A model generated the notes under the pieces. That model did no database searches. It was not told the origin of the DNA and saw only the letters and a program-made list of their open reading frames with translations. 64,000 nt of DNA, from contig NZ_AP023027.1 in assembly GCF_014467075.1 (NCBI RefSeq), positions 3,137,501 through 3,201,500 of the forward strand, read 5' to 3'. This document shows, one piece after another, positions 54,729 to 62,289 of this stretch. Numbering within the stretch: the first letter of the stretch is position 1; every line of letters begins with the position of its first letter. Origin of the DNA: Anaerostipes caccae L1-92 (GTDB lineage Bacteria; Bacillota; Clostridia; Lachnospirales; Lachnospiraceae). Made by a program: the position numbers and the translations under genes.

Positions 54729-55295
54729 TTATTCAGACAGATTCCGAATGATTCTGCATGGATTTCCTGCCGCCAGCACCCCGGCGGGCAGGTCCTTCGT
54801 CACAACACTTCCGGCCGCAACAACTGTGCCGTCACCGATGGTCACGCCGGGAAGCACGGTCACATTACCTCCGATCCAGACATTATTTCCTATATGGATC
54901 GGATAGGCATATTCAAGCCCTTCGTTTCTCTGTTCTATATCAAACGGATGTCCCGCTGTATAAAAAGAACAATTAGGCGCAACGAAGACATCGTGTCCAA
55001 ATGTAACTTTGGCTCCGTCCAAAATAGTACAGTGATAGTTCAGAAAACACCTCTCACCAACTTCAATGTTATAACCGTAGTCACAAAAAAACGGCTGCTC
55101 CACCATAAATTCTCCCTCTGTTTTTCCCAGAATCCTCTTCATGAGTTCTGTCCTTTTTTCCAATTCCTTCGGCATCAGCCGGTTATATTCTGCACACAGC
55201 TCCTGGCAGTCAAGCCGCTCTTCCTTTAAATCCGTATCATAATTCGCATTATAAAGCATTCCCAAAGCCGCTTTTTCCTTCTCTGTCATTCTCAA
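54729..55295 (-). CDS. Maltose O-acetyltransferase-like sugar acetyltransferase
   Basis: 188 residues: N-terminal Mac domain (MTEKEKAALGMLYNANYD) and left-handed beta-helix hexapeptide repeats ending in the NVWIGGNVTVLPGVTIGDG block, with the catalytic His in FYTAGHP. Acetylates maltose, glucose or related acceptors with acetyl-CoA. Its start is 17 nt after the MutS2-like stop. Confidence 0.92.
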   Translation of the reverse strand: MRMTEKEKAALGMLYNANYDTDLKEERLDCQELCAEYNRLMPKELEKRTELMKRILGKTEGEFMVEQPFFCDYGYNIEVGERCFLNYHCTILDGAKVTFGHDVFVAPNCSFYTAGHPFDIEQRNEGLEYAYPIHIGNNVWIGGNVTVLPGVTIGDGTVVAAGSVVTKDLPAGVLAAGNPCRIIRNLSE

Positions 55296-55312
55296 TTCCT
55301 CCTGTTTTTTCT

Positions 55313-57226
55313 CTATTCCTCTGTCTTTATGACCAGGTCCTCCCGGAAACCTTTTCCCATTTTATGTCTTGCTTTTCTGTTTTCTACTGTATCAAAAATA
55401 ACGGAAAAATCATAGTCTTCCGGATAAAGTTCTGATGCTGCTACTTTCAGTTTCAGACGTTTATGGCTGAAGAGCTTCTTTTCTCTCTTAATCTGTACCA
55501 GTACCTGACCATTTTCATCGGCAGGCTTCACTATGATCCCAATCTCCCCTTCCGGCAGAACTGTCACACTGTCCCCGGTAACAAATCTTCTTATTTTAGT
55601 TTCTTTTTTCTTCTCTGTCTTTTGAATGGACGGGGCTTTTTCACGCCGCAGCTTCTCCTGTGTATCCGTCAGCTGCAAACTGTCTATGACAGCCTCACTT
55701 TTCTCTCCGTACGCCTCTCTGGCTGCGGCACTGAGCATTGCCCCCGGGAAACCAAGCCGCTTTGCAATATAGAGGGCACAGCTTTCTCCCGCCTCGCCTA
55801 CCTTCAGCCGGTACAAAGGCTTCAAAGTTTCCCTGTCAAACTCCATCCTTGCATTCACCACTTCCGGATACCGGTCTGCGTATTCTTTTACCTCGGGATA
55901 ATGGGTGGTCACCAGAAATAATGCTCCGCTGTTTCTCAACTCTTCGAGGATCGCCACTGCGATTCCCATTCCTTCCGCCGGGTCGGTCCCGGAACCCAGT
56001 TCATCTAATATGACAAGACTGTCTTTCTGACTTCTTTTTAATATTTCCAGAACATTCTTGATGTGTGCTGAAAAGGTAGACAGGTTATCAGAAATATTCT
56101 GTCCGTCTCCAATATCACAGAGGATCTCATTCTGCATACAGAGTTCTGCACATTCACAGGGAACATGAAGCCCGGAGCATGCCATCGCGCTCATTAAGGC
56201 GACCGTCTTAATTGCTACCGTTTTTCCGCCTGTATTCGGTCCTGTAATGATGACTCCGCGATTTTCTCTGCCTATTTCAAAGTCTAACGGCACACAGGTT
56301 TCCCCTGACAGCATTGGATGCCTGGCTTTCTTAAGCCTGATGTAATGCTCTGTATTAATCTCAGGTTCCACTGCATTCATTTCAAGGCTCAGGCGTCCCT
56401 TGGCAAATATAAAGTCAAGCTTTTCGATCACACGAATATCTTCTTTCAAAGCTTCCTCATTTTGTGCTGCCAGGCTCGTCAGGCTGTAAAGGATTCTTCT
56501 TTCTTCCGAATCCTCCTCAATCTGATAAAGTTCCAGTTCCTCTCTGAGCCCTGCAACTGAAGCAGGCTCCACAAAGATAGTGGCACCGGTGGAAGACTGG
56601 TCAACTGCGCTTCCCAAAACCATATTTCTGCATTTTTTACGGACAGGAATACAATACCTTCCGTTTCTTTTCACTACAAATGCATCGCTCAAATACGTTT
56701 TATTTGCCCTCAGTGCTTTTTCAGCTTTCTCTCCAATTTTCTCACTGAGCAGAAGCATCTGCTTTCGGATGTCTTTCAGGTATGGTGACGCATAGTCATC
56801 TACCCTTCCATTTCTGATACACTGCCTGATCTCCTCTTTCAGGTCATCCAGGGATTCTAAATTCTGGTTATAAAAAGCCAGGCTGATTTGTTCAGCCTCC
56901 CCTTTCTTAAGGTAGATCTTCAGCCGTGCGACAGAATTTAAAAACATACATAATTCTTCCAGTTCTTCCGGCAGCAGCAGTGCCCCCGCAGCTGCTTTTT
57001 TTATATATTCTTCCATATGGTCCATGGCCGGGAGAGGTGGTGTTCCATATGTCTCCACCATTCCTCTTGCCTGGGATGTGTCATTTATATGTTTCCTCAG
57101 CTTCAGTTCAGACAATAAAGGCAGCATCCGGCCGATCCGTTCCTTTGCGCCCGCAGAAAATGCATAGTCTTTGAGCTGCTCTAATATCTGATGATATCCT
57201 AATGTTGTCAACGATTTATTTTTCAT
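55313..57226 (-). CDS. MutS2-like ATPase lacking the Smr domain
   Basis: 637 residues: MutS2-type N-terminal and core/lever regions, the ATPase with ITGPNTGGKTVAIKT (Walker A), STFSAHIKN, LVILDELGSGTDPAEG (Walker B) and LVTTHYPEVK, then a short KOW-like domain (RRFVTGDSVTVLPEGEIGIIVK) and a basic tail. Full MutS2 is about 780 residues and ends in an Smr nuclease domain, which is absent. MutS2 of Bacillus splits collided ribosomes. A paralog without Smr, behind a leader with two terminators and small ORFs, could be a stress-induced ribosome factor (inference); a DNA-recombination role is the alternative. Confidence 0.85.
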   Translation of the reverse strand: MKNKSLTTLGYHQILEQLKDYAFSAGAKERIGRMLPLLSELKLRKHINDTSQARGMVETYGTPPLPAMDHMEEYIKKAAAGALLLPEELEELCMFLNSVARLKIYLKKGEAEQISLAFYNQNLESLDDLKEEIRQCIRNGRVDDYASPYLKDIRKQMLLLSEKIGEKAEKALRANKTYLSDAFVVKRNGRYCIPVRKKCRNMVLGSAVDQSSTGATIFVEPASVAGLREELELYQIEEDSEERRILYSLTSLAAQNEEALKEDIRVIEKLDFIFAKGRLSLEMNAVEPEINTEHYIRLKKARHPMLSGETCVPLDFEIGRENRGVIITGPNTGGKTVAIKTVALMSAMACSGLHVPCECAELCMQNEILCDIGDGQNISDNLSTFSAHIKNVLEILKRSQKDSLVILDELGSGTDPAEGMGIAVAILEELRNSGALFLVTTHYPEVKEYADRYPEVVNARMEFDRETLKPLYRLKVGEAGESCALYIAKRLGFPGAMLSAAAREAYGEKSEAVIDSLQLTDTQEKLRREKAPSIQKTEKKKETKIRRFVTGDSVTVLPEGEIGIIVKPADENGQVLVQIKREKKLFSHKRLKLKVAASELYPEDYDFSVIFDTVENRKARHKMGKGFREDLVIKTEE

Positions 57227-57284
57227 GATAGATTCCTTTCTCAGTCAAGGCAGAATGATGCCTATTTATCATAGTTTAATTTCC

Positions 57285-57344
57285 TGAAATAAAATAAAGA
57301 TCACAGATACATTGCCCCGAAACCGGCACATTCCCTGTGATCTT
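57285..57344 (-). terminator. Second leader terminator before the MutS2-like gene
   Basis: AAGATCACAG (57335-57344, minus) pairs perfectly with CTGTGATCTT (57297-57306) around an inner TGCC/GGCA stem, followed by TATTTTATTT. It ends about 60 nt before the start codon. Confidence 0.82.
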
Positions 57345-57372
57345 CTGACAAAAGAATTCTAAATGATAAGAA

Positions 57373-57401
57373 TAAAAAAACACAGCATTACACAGCTATG
57401 T
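57373..57401 (-). terminator. First leader terminator before the MutS2-like gene
   Basis: ACATAGC / GCTGTGT (7 bp, one G-T) with an 8-nt loop, followed by TTTTTTATT on the minus strand. Confidence 0.7.
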
Positions 57402-57527
57402 TCCAACATCTCTTTCCATCTATATAAAGCGTATGAAACGGGTTTGTAAGGCAAAATATCAGATCAGTCTGCTTTATATGCAGGCTGACAAAAGACAGAC
57501 CGGCATATCCATACCTGTCGTCCCTGA

Positions 57528-57587
57528 TCAATATTTTATTTTTCTGCAATGCTCATTCCAGAAACCCGTAACACCAAGACACCTCAT
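57528..57587 (-). CDS. Overlapping candidate leader peptides of the MutS2-like gene
   Basis: Two short ORFs overlap near the 5' end of the predicted transcript. One starts at GTG 57572-57574, has GAGGTG 6-8 nt upstream and encodes MLRVSGMSIAEK (to 57536). The other starts at ATG 57585-57587 and encodes MRCLGVTGFWNEHCRKIKY (to 57528) but lacks a good SD. The first is better supported. The rest of this 560-bp non-coding stretch is leader, promoter, operator and the terminator of the PTS operon. Confidence 0.45.
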   Translation of the reverse strand: MRCLGVTGFWNEHCRKIKY

Positions 57588-57607
57588 TTCATTTCTTGTT
57601 TTTGTTT

Positions 57608-57636
57608 ATTATAGTCTCTGCTTTTCATATTGTCAA
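57608..57636 (-). promoter_or_regulatory. Consensus promoter of the MutS2-like gene
   Basis: TTGACA (57631-57636), exactly 17 bp, TATAAT (57608-57613) on the minus strand: a perfect vegetative promoter. The transcript would have a leader of about 375 nt with the small ORFs and two terminators. Confidence 0.9.
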
Positions 57637-57647
57637 CATCCATTTTT

Positions 57648-57679
57648 ATCCTGACACGCGTTGTCAGGGTTTGTCTGAG
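57648..57679. promoter_or_regulatory. Solo copy of the WYL-regulator operator
   Basis: CCTGACA-CGCGT-TGTCAGG (57650-57668) is a palindrome with 7-bp arms. The 32-bp surroundings match 62229-62260, upstream of the WYL regulator, with one difference. Here the sequence after it has lost the TATAAT. It lies 13 bp upstream of the -35 box of the MutS2-like promoter. Confidence 0.7.
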
Positions 57680-57693
57680 CATGATCAGGAAAT

Positions 57694-57750
57694 AAAAAAA
57701 CAGCCTCCTTTAAGTCTCTATCATATCAGACAGTTCTAAAGGAGACCGCT
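57694..57750 (-). terminator. Terminator of the PTS-ADP-ribosylglycohydrolase operon
   Basis: TAAAGGAG (in the 3' arm, complement of 57705-57712) pairs with CTCCTTTA (complement of 57737-57744), extended by AGC/GCT across a small bulge, and is followed by TTTTTTT on the minus strand, about 40 nt after the last stop codon. Confidence 0.8.
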
Positions 57751-57787
57751 ATAAGAATCAAAACAACATCCTAAGAAGTTTAAAGAA

Positions 57788-58843
57788 TTACTTGGCATTC
57801 AAATAATTATTATGAGCTAAATCTGTCAGTTCTTCAGATACTTTATCAAAATCAAATCCTGTATTAGCCTTTTTAAACACTTCAAATTTATCACTGTCTA
57901 TCCCTTCAAATCCTGTATATGCGCCGGCTAACATTCCCGCAATACATGCAATCGTATCGGTATCTCCGCCAATATTTGCGCCGCCGATGATTGTTTTCAA
58001 TACATCTCCGGAACTTGCTAAGAAAAGACCAATGGCACATGCAGCAGAACTTTGAATAGATCCGTCATTTCCAACACTTCTTTCCAATCTTTCCATCGCT
58101 TCGTCCATGTGATCTGAGGTTAAAGCAATTTCTATACTTTTAACAATTTTTTCATAAACTGCAAATCCCGGAGCAATTCTGGCTTCTTCCCTTCCAATTT
58201 CTTCTCCACGTTTCGCTCCGTAAAGACAAGCTTTCACAATAGAATATAAATCAGAATCTTCCATTAAAGCATTTGAGATACCACATGCAATTGCACATGC
58301 GCCCGAATATCCATGCTGTGTTCCATGGGACGGCTTAGTCATGGTAATTGCAACTTCTATGGTTTTTTCCAAATTTCCAGGAAACAGCAATCCCGCCGGA
58401 GCAATTCTCATCGCTGCACCATTGGAAGTTCCACGGTCATATGTTCCGCCCGTTTTCCCCAATTCAACAGGATCTTTACCTGATTTTAAGTCTTCTATCA
58501 AATACCTTGTTGTTGGTCCTGCATTTCTTGGATAATACTTCGGATATTTTTCCGACCATTCTATCAAAGCATTTGCTGCATCATTTACCGTAAAATTTCC
58601 TTTAGATTTAATGACTGCCAATGCCATTTCATACATCTGAGATGTATCATCTGTAACTTCACCCATCAGGTTATCTTTCACATAAAGATTTAAACTTGGA
58701 TCTATAAAATCAGTAATTGGTCCCCCATAGTTTTTAATAATTTCATCTCTGCTCCAAGCCTCTGAAGGCGCCCCCATTGCATCTCCCATTCCCGCAGCTA
58801 CTAAAGTCCCTTTAATCTTGTTATATAAATATTGTTTTTCCAT
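57788..58843 (-). CDS. ADP-ribosylglycohydrolase family protein
   Basis: 351 residues, all-helical DraG/ARH fold. Metal-binding motifs are intact: GDAMGAPSE near residue 20, TDDTSQM and the C-terminal GGDTDTIACIAG. The family removes ADP-ribose from proteins or small molecules, and some members act on other N- or O-ribosides. It is the last gene of a PTS operon, 16 nt after EIIBC, and is the only hydrolase there. It may therefore act on the imported phosphorylated glycoside (inference). Start 58843 has AAGGAGAT 7 nt upstream. Confidence 0.9.
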   Translation of the reverse strand: MEKQYLYNKIKGTLVAAGMGDAMGAPSEAWSRDEIIKNYGGPITDFIDPSLNLYVKDNLMGEVTDDTSQMYEMALAVIKSKGNFTVNDAANALIEWSEKYPKYYPRNAGPTTRYLIEDLKSGKDPVELGKTGGTYDRGTSNGAAMRIAPAGLLFPGNLEKTIEVAITMTKPSHGTQHGYSGACAIACGISNALMEDSDLYSIVKACLYGAKRGEEIGREEARIAPGFAVYEKIVKSIEIALTSDHMDEAMERLERSVGNDGSIQSSAACAIGLFLASSGDVLKTIIGGANIGGDTDTIACIAGMLAGAYTGFEGIDSDKFEVFKKANTGFDFDKVSEELTDLAHNNYLNAK

Positions 58844-58859
58844 AAAATCTATCTCCTTC

Positions 58860-60275
58860 TCATACAATTTCTGCTGTGTAAGCTTCTAATTCTTTCTTTT
58901 GTTTTTCTTCGATTGCCTTGTCAACTCCGAAGAAATAGGTTAATAAAAATGTCATGGAACAACCAACTAATGTTCCTATCATCAACCCCGTAAATCCTTT
59001 GCCAAAGAAAGCCGGCAACGTATATATACCAAACATAACCGGAGCGGTAATCCCTGCTCCACATGCTCCTGTAATAGCTCCGCCTACTGCGCCTCCTACT
59101 AATACAAAGTAGAAAGGCTTTCTATATTTTATATTTACCCCATACATTACCGGTTCAATTACTCCGCCGGAGAGTAAACTTGTTACTGTTAAAGATAACG
59201 CATTCTGCCGAACCGCTTTATTTTTAACTTTTAATGCAACGGCAAGTCCTGCTGCAATTTGACACATTATACTAGGAGCAAACGCAACTGTAACTCTGTC
59301 CACTCCCAAACTATCTATATTCGGGAACTGAATCAATGTCAGTACCAGCCAGTGCATACCAACAATTATGATTACTTGCCACAGTCCTCCGATTACTGCA
59401 CCAGACAGCAATGGACTAAACTGATATAAACTATTGAATAAATTTACTAATACAGCACCGCCCCAATTCCCAATCGGTCCAATAATTAAGATTGCAATCG
59501 GCATTGTAATAATCAAAGCGATCACAGATGAAAATACTGTCTTAAAAAGTTTTGGCAGTAATTTATTTAATAATTTTTGAACATATGATAACAAAAGTAT
59601 TGTCAGAATTGGCGGCAATATACTTCCGGTATAATTTATATTCGGGACATTAATCCCCAAAAATGAAACCTGTTCATTTGCCTTGAATAATTCCATAAAA
59701 CCTGGATGCAGCAGCAATCCGGTTAACATCAAAGCCAGTGCCTTATTAGCCTTAAATCTTTCCGCTGCGGACCACGCCACAAGAAACGGAAGGAAATAGA
59801 AAAAAGAATCTGATAATGTATTGACCAACTGATAAGTAGTGCTTTCCGGTGACGCACCCATAAATTTTGCTAAGACCAAAATTATTTTCAAAAATCCCAT
59901 ACCCTGCATCGCAGGAATTAATGGCGTAAAGATTGATGCTAATATGCTGAACAATTGATCTAAACGCCCCAAAATACTCTTTTTATCTTCCCCCTGATTT
60001 GTATCAGCAGCGCCTTTTTTAGTACCATTCAATTCATAATTACTAATAATATCTTCAAATACATCTGCCACATCTTGTCCAATAATAACTTGATACTGAC
60101 CCCCGGAATATAATGAACTTGTTACTCCGTCCAGGTTATCAATGGTATCTTTATCTACTTTTTCTTTCTCTTTAAGAACAAACCTTAATCTTGTTACACA
60201 GTGCGTTAATGAATTGATATTTTCCACACCACCTACATTAGAAATAATGTTCTTACTTAATTTACTTGCTGACAT
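58860..60275 (-). CDS. PTS EIIBC component, glucose/beta-glucoside superfamily
   Basis: 471 residues: EIIB domain with phospho-cysteine in LTHCVTRLRF (Cys26), then a ten-segment EIIC domain with GGVIEPVMYGVNIKYRKPF, the usual sugar-binding region of the sucrose/trehalose/beta-glucoside group. It lacks its own EIIA; the EIIA gene upstream supplies it. Start chosen at 60275, 8 nt after GGAGG; ATG one codon earlier is possible. Substrate unknown: no 6-phospho-glycosidase is in the operon, only the ADP-ribosylglycohydrolase. Confidence 0.9.
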   Translation of the reverse strand: MSASKLSKNIISNVGGVENINSLTHCVTRLRFVLKEKEKVDKDTIDNLDGVTSSLYSGGQYQVIIGQDVADVFEDIISNYELNGTKKGAADTNQGEDKKSILGRLDQLFSILASIFTPLIPAMQGMGFLKIILVLAKFMGASPESTTYQLVNTLSDSFFYFLPFLVAWSAAERFKANKALALMLTGLLLHPGFMELFKANEQVSFLGINVPNINYTGSILPPILTILLLSYVQKLLNKLLPKLFKTVFSSVIALIITMPIAILIIGPIGNWGGAVLVNLFNSLYQFSPLLSGAVIGGLWQVIIIVGMHWLVLTLIQFPNIDSLGVDRVTVAFAPSIMCQIAAGLAVALKVKNKAVRQNALSLTVTSLLSGGVIEPVMYGVNIKYRKPFYFVLVGGAVGGAITGACGAGITAPVMFGIYTLPAFFGKGFTGLMIGTLVGCSMTFLLTYFFGVDKAIEEKQKKELEAYTAEIV

Positions 60276-60369
60276 CATGTTCACCTCCATTTTTGAATGA
60301 AACTTGTATACATAAATTATTTTTATTGTTTACATCTTTATCCCCCCTTATAATTGACATCAATTAAAT

Positions 60370-60446
60370 AAAAAAGCCTCAAGGCAGCAAATGATAAATA
60401 TACTAATATTTATCATTGGTAATGCCTCAAGGCAGAGTTACAATCC
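60370..60446 (-). promoter_or_regulatory. Internal RAT antiterminator site with terminator, before EIIBC
   Basis: The minus strand from 60446 to 60418 begins GGATTGTAACTC and ends GGCATTACC, the BglG/LicT ribonucleic antiterminator pattern. It overlaps the 5' arm of a long terminator: GCCTTGAGGC pairs with a second GCCTTGAGGC around an AATGATAAATA/TATTTATCATT stem and is followed by TTTTTTATTT. Binding of the antiterminator would block the terminator and allow EIIBC and ARH expression. Confidence 0.9.
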
Positions 60447-60494
60447 AATGCGGAAAAATATATAAATTTTAGGGTAATACGTGACATGCGTTCT

Positions 60495-61319
60495 TTAGTT
60501 ATCTAAAATCCTATTGATATGAACCAATAAATATAATTGATCCTCTTCGCTGTATTTCAACTTTAATGTTTTTTTTAAATAGCTTTCTATTTTCTTAAAA
60601 CATCCATACGTATCCGGAAATTGAGCCTTTATAGATTTAAGAAGCAATTTTGTAGAATCTGAAACTTTCTCTTTTGGTTCTTTCACACGCTGTACAAAAT
60701 ACTTTAAGTGAATCACAAATCTGGAATAGTCAATACTATCCTGATCAATTTTAAAATCAAAGCTTTCTTCCACGATTTTAGTTATCTCTTTAAGAATCTT
60801 CGTAACTTTTATTGTATTATTCATATCGTTTTGCATTCCTTCTGCATTGATAATATGCAGTGCAATGCTTGCTGCCTCCCCTTTCGGAAAGCGAATCTGT
60901 AAATCCTCCTCTATCATATCCAGAGCTTTATATCCAATCTCCATTTCTGTTTTATATAAATATTTTATATCATTGGTTAATGGATTGGTAATATCTATGG
61001 ATTTCTTTAATCTTATAACACCAAAATTAATATGGTCGGCTAACATAAATGCCAGACTTGGGTTTAGTTCACAACCGACTTTACTTCTTGCATAATCAAC
61101 AATTTTAGATGAAACATTAAAAATATCTTCAGGAATTTCAGATAATAATTCCAAATAGCCTGGATCAATATCATAAAAAGTTTTACTAATCAAAGACAAG
61201 TCGTTTAATTCATAAGGAATTTCGTGGAATCCAATTCCTTTCCCGAAAATTACTACTTCTTTTCCCTTAGGATCTACCCCTAATGCAACGTTGTTATTAA
61301 TTTTTTTAGTAATCCTCAC
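60495..61319 (-). CDS. BglG/LicT family transcription antiterminator
   Basis: 274 residues: N-terminal CAT RNA-binding domain (MRITKKINNNVALGVDPKGK, ...GKGIGFHE) and two PRDs with conserved His at about 96 (ADHINFG), 155 (ALHIINAE), 208 (VIHLKYF) and 269 (LLVHINRIL), which are phosphorylated by PTS proteins. It binds the two RAT sites of this operon. Encoded between EIIA and the second RAT site, so its level is itself under the first RAT. Confidence 0.93.
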   Translation of the reverse strand: MRITKKINNNVALGVDPKGKEVVIFGKGIGFHEIPYELNDLSLISKTFYDIDPGYLELLSEIPEDIFNVSSKIVDYARSKVGCELNPSLAFMLADHINFGVIRLKKSIDITNPLTNDIKYLYKTEMEIGYKALDMIEEDLQIRFPKGEAASIALHIINAEGMQNDMNNTIKVTKILKEITKIVEESFDFKIDQDSIDYSRFVIHLKYFVQRVKEPKEKVSDSTKLLLKSIKAQFPDTYGCFKKIESYLKKTLKLKYSEEDQLYLLVHINRILDN

Positions 61320-61366
61320 AAAGAAATCCCCCCCTTCTTCTTAAAATAAATAATTTTAATGCTTAT

Positions 61367-61858
61367 CTATTCACTCTTGGTATACTTTATCACTTCTGAC
61401 TTACTGCGCTCTACTTCTTTCCCTGTATTTTTAAACTCTAATTTAAAATCCCCAGTATTTGTTATAATCATCGGCGTAGTTAAATTCACTGACTTCTCTT
61501 TCATAAAATTCCTGTCGATTCTAACTAATGGTGTTCCTACTTTTACCTTTTGATCCGTCTTAACGAATACTTTAATGCCTTCCCCATTAAGCTCCACAGT
61601 ATCTAATCCAATGTGTATAATTATTTCAATCTCTCCGCTTTTTATGCCAATTGCATGAGAGGTATCCGCAACCATAACTACTGTCCCGTTACATGGAGAA
61701 CATATCATATCATCCTCATAAATGAATGCCACACCGTCCCCTATCATTCTCTCTGAAAACACTTTATCCGGAACTTCTGATAAATCTATACACAATCCAT
61801 TGACTGGTGACATCATAACACCATCTGAATTTTTATTCTTATTAAAAAAGTTAAACAT
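61367..61858 (-). CDS. PTS glucose-type EIIA component
   Basis: 163 residues, Crr-like EIIA with phospho-His82 in IIIHIGLDTVEL and the partner His69 in ADTSHAIG. The start at 61858 (MFNFFNKNKN) follows GGAAAGGGG; the open frame goes 13 codons further. First gene after RAT 1; hands phosphate to the EIIB domain of the operon's EIIBC. Confidence 0.92.
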   Translation of the reverse strand: MFNFFNKNKNSDGVMMSPVNGLCIDLSEVPDKVFSERMIGDGVAFIYEDDMICSPCNGTVVMVADTSHAIGIKSGEIEIIIHIGLDTVELNGEGIKVFVKTDQKVKVGTPLVRIDRNFMKEKSVNLTTPMIITNTGDFKLEFKNTGKEVERSKSEVIKYTKSE

Positions 61859-61871
61859 ATTTCCCCTTTCC

Positions 61872-62055
61872 ACAAAGAACAAAGTGGGCAAGCCCACACC
61901 TCAACTCCCAACCCTCAATCTTTGAGGGCTTGATAACTTTGCGTGCCATATACGATTTGCCGAAGGCAAATGATTTCCCTGCGCATCTGTGTACAACCCG
62001 CAGAGCGTTTTTATTTTATTAGGAAAGACCGCAGAACTTTCCTATAAAATAAAAA
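61872..62055. repeat. Dispersed hairpin repeat, family B, copy 2
   Basis: Untranslated leader between the first terminator and EIIA. It holds hairpins GTGGGC/GCCCAC (61885-61899), CCCTCAA/TTGAGGG (61913-61927), TTTGCC/GGCAAA (61957-61971) and TTTTTATTTTATTAGGAAAG / CTTTCCTATAAAATAAAAA (62008-62055). The order and parts resemble 40422-40552. It probably arrived as a repeat and is not needed for EIIA expression, but it makes this leader unusually long. Confidence 0.5.
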
Positions 62056-62110
62056 ACTCTTCTCAGCACACCTAATACACTAAAGGTAATGCCTCGAAGA
62101 GTTACAATCC
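62049..62110 (-). promoter_or_regulatory. RAT antiterminator site 1 with terminator, operon leader
   Basis: The minus strand 62110 to 62085 begins GGATTGTAACTC and ends GGCATTACC like the internal site, but is 3 nt shorter in the middle. AACTCTTC within it (62096-62103) pairs with GAAGAGTT (62055-62062), followed by TTTTATTTTAT, so RAT and terminator exclude each other. Confidence 0.9.
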
Positions 62111-62123
62111 TATCTATGCCCTC

Positions 62124-62151
62124 ATTATAACATCTTATCAAAAATAGTCAA
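62124..62151 (-). promoter_or_regulatory. Promoter of the PTS operon
   Basis: TTGACT (62146-62151), 16 bp, TATAAT (62124-62129) on the minus strand, with RAT 1 starting about 14 nt downstream of the -10 box. Confidence 0.8.
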
Positions 62152-62228
62152 TATATTTTCACGGATTTGAAAAGGAAAATTTATCATAATTTTACACTTA
62201 CAATTATCGCCCCATTTTGTTTATTCTG

Positions 62229-62266
62229 TATCCTGACACACGTTGTCAGGGTTTGTCTGATATAAT
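62229..62266 (+). promoter_or_regulatory. Operator and extended -10 promoter of the WYL regulator gene
   Basis: CCTGACA-CACGT-TGTCAGG (62232-62250) is a 7-bp-arm palindrome occupying the -35 region. TGATATAAT (62258-62266) is an extended -10. No -35 hexamer lies at 16-18 bp. WYL/YafY regulators often bind such palindromes, so self-control is likely. Confidence 0.78.
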
Positions 62267-62289
62267 AGAGAGACAAGGAGGTGAAACGA

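Noticed and set aside
61898..62048. Small ORFs in the EIIA leader
   Set aside because: The region is a chain of hairpins with stops in every frame and no SD.
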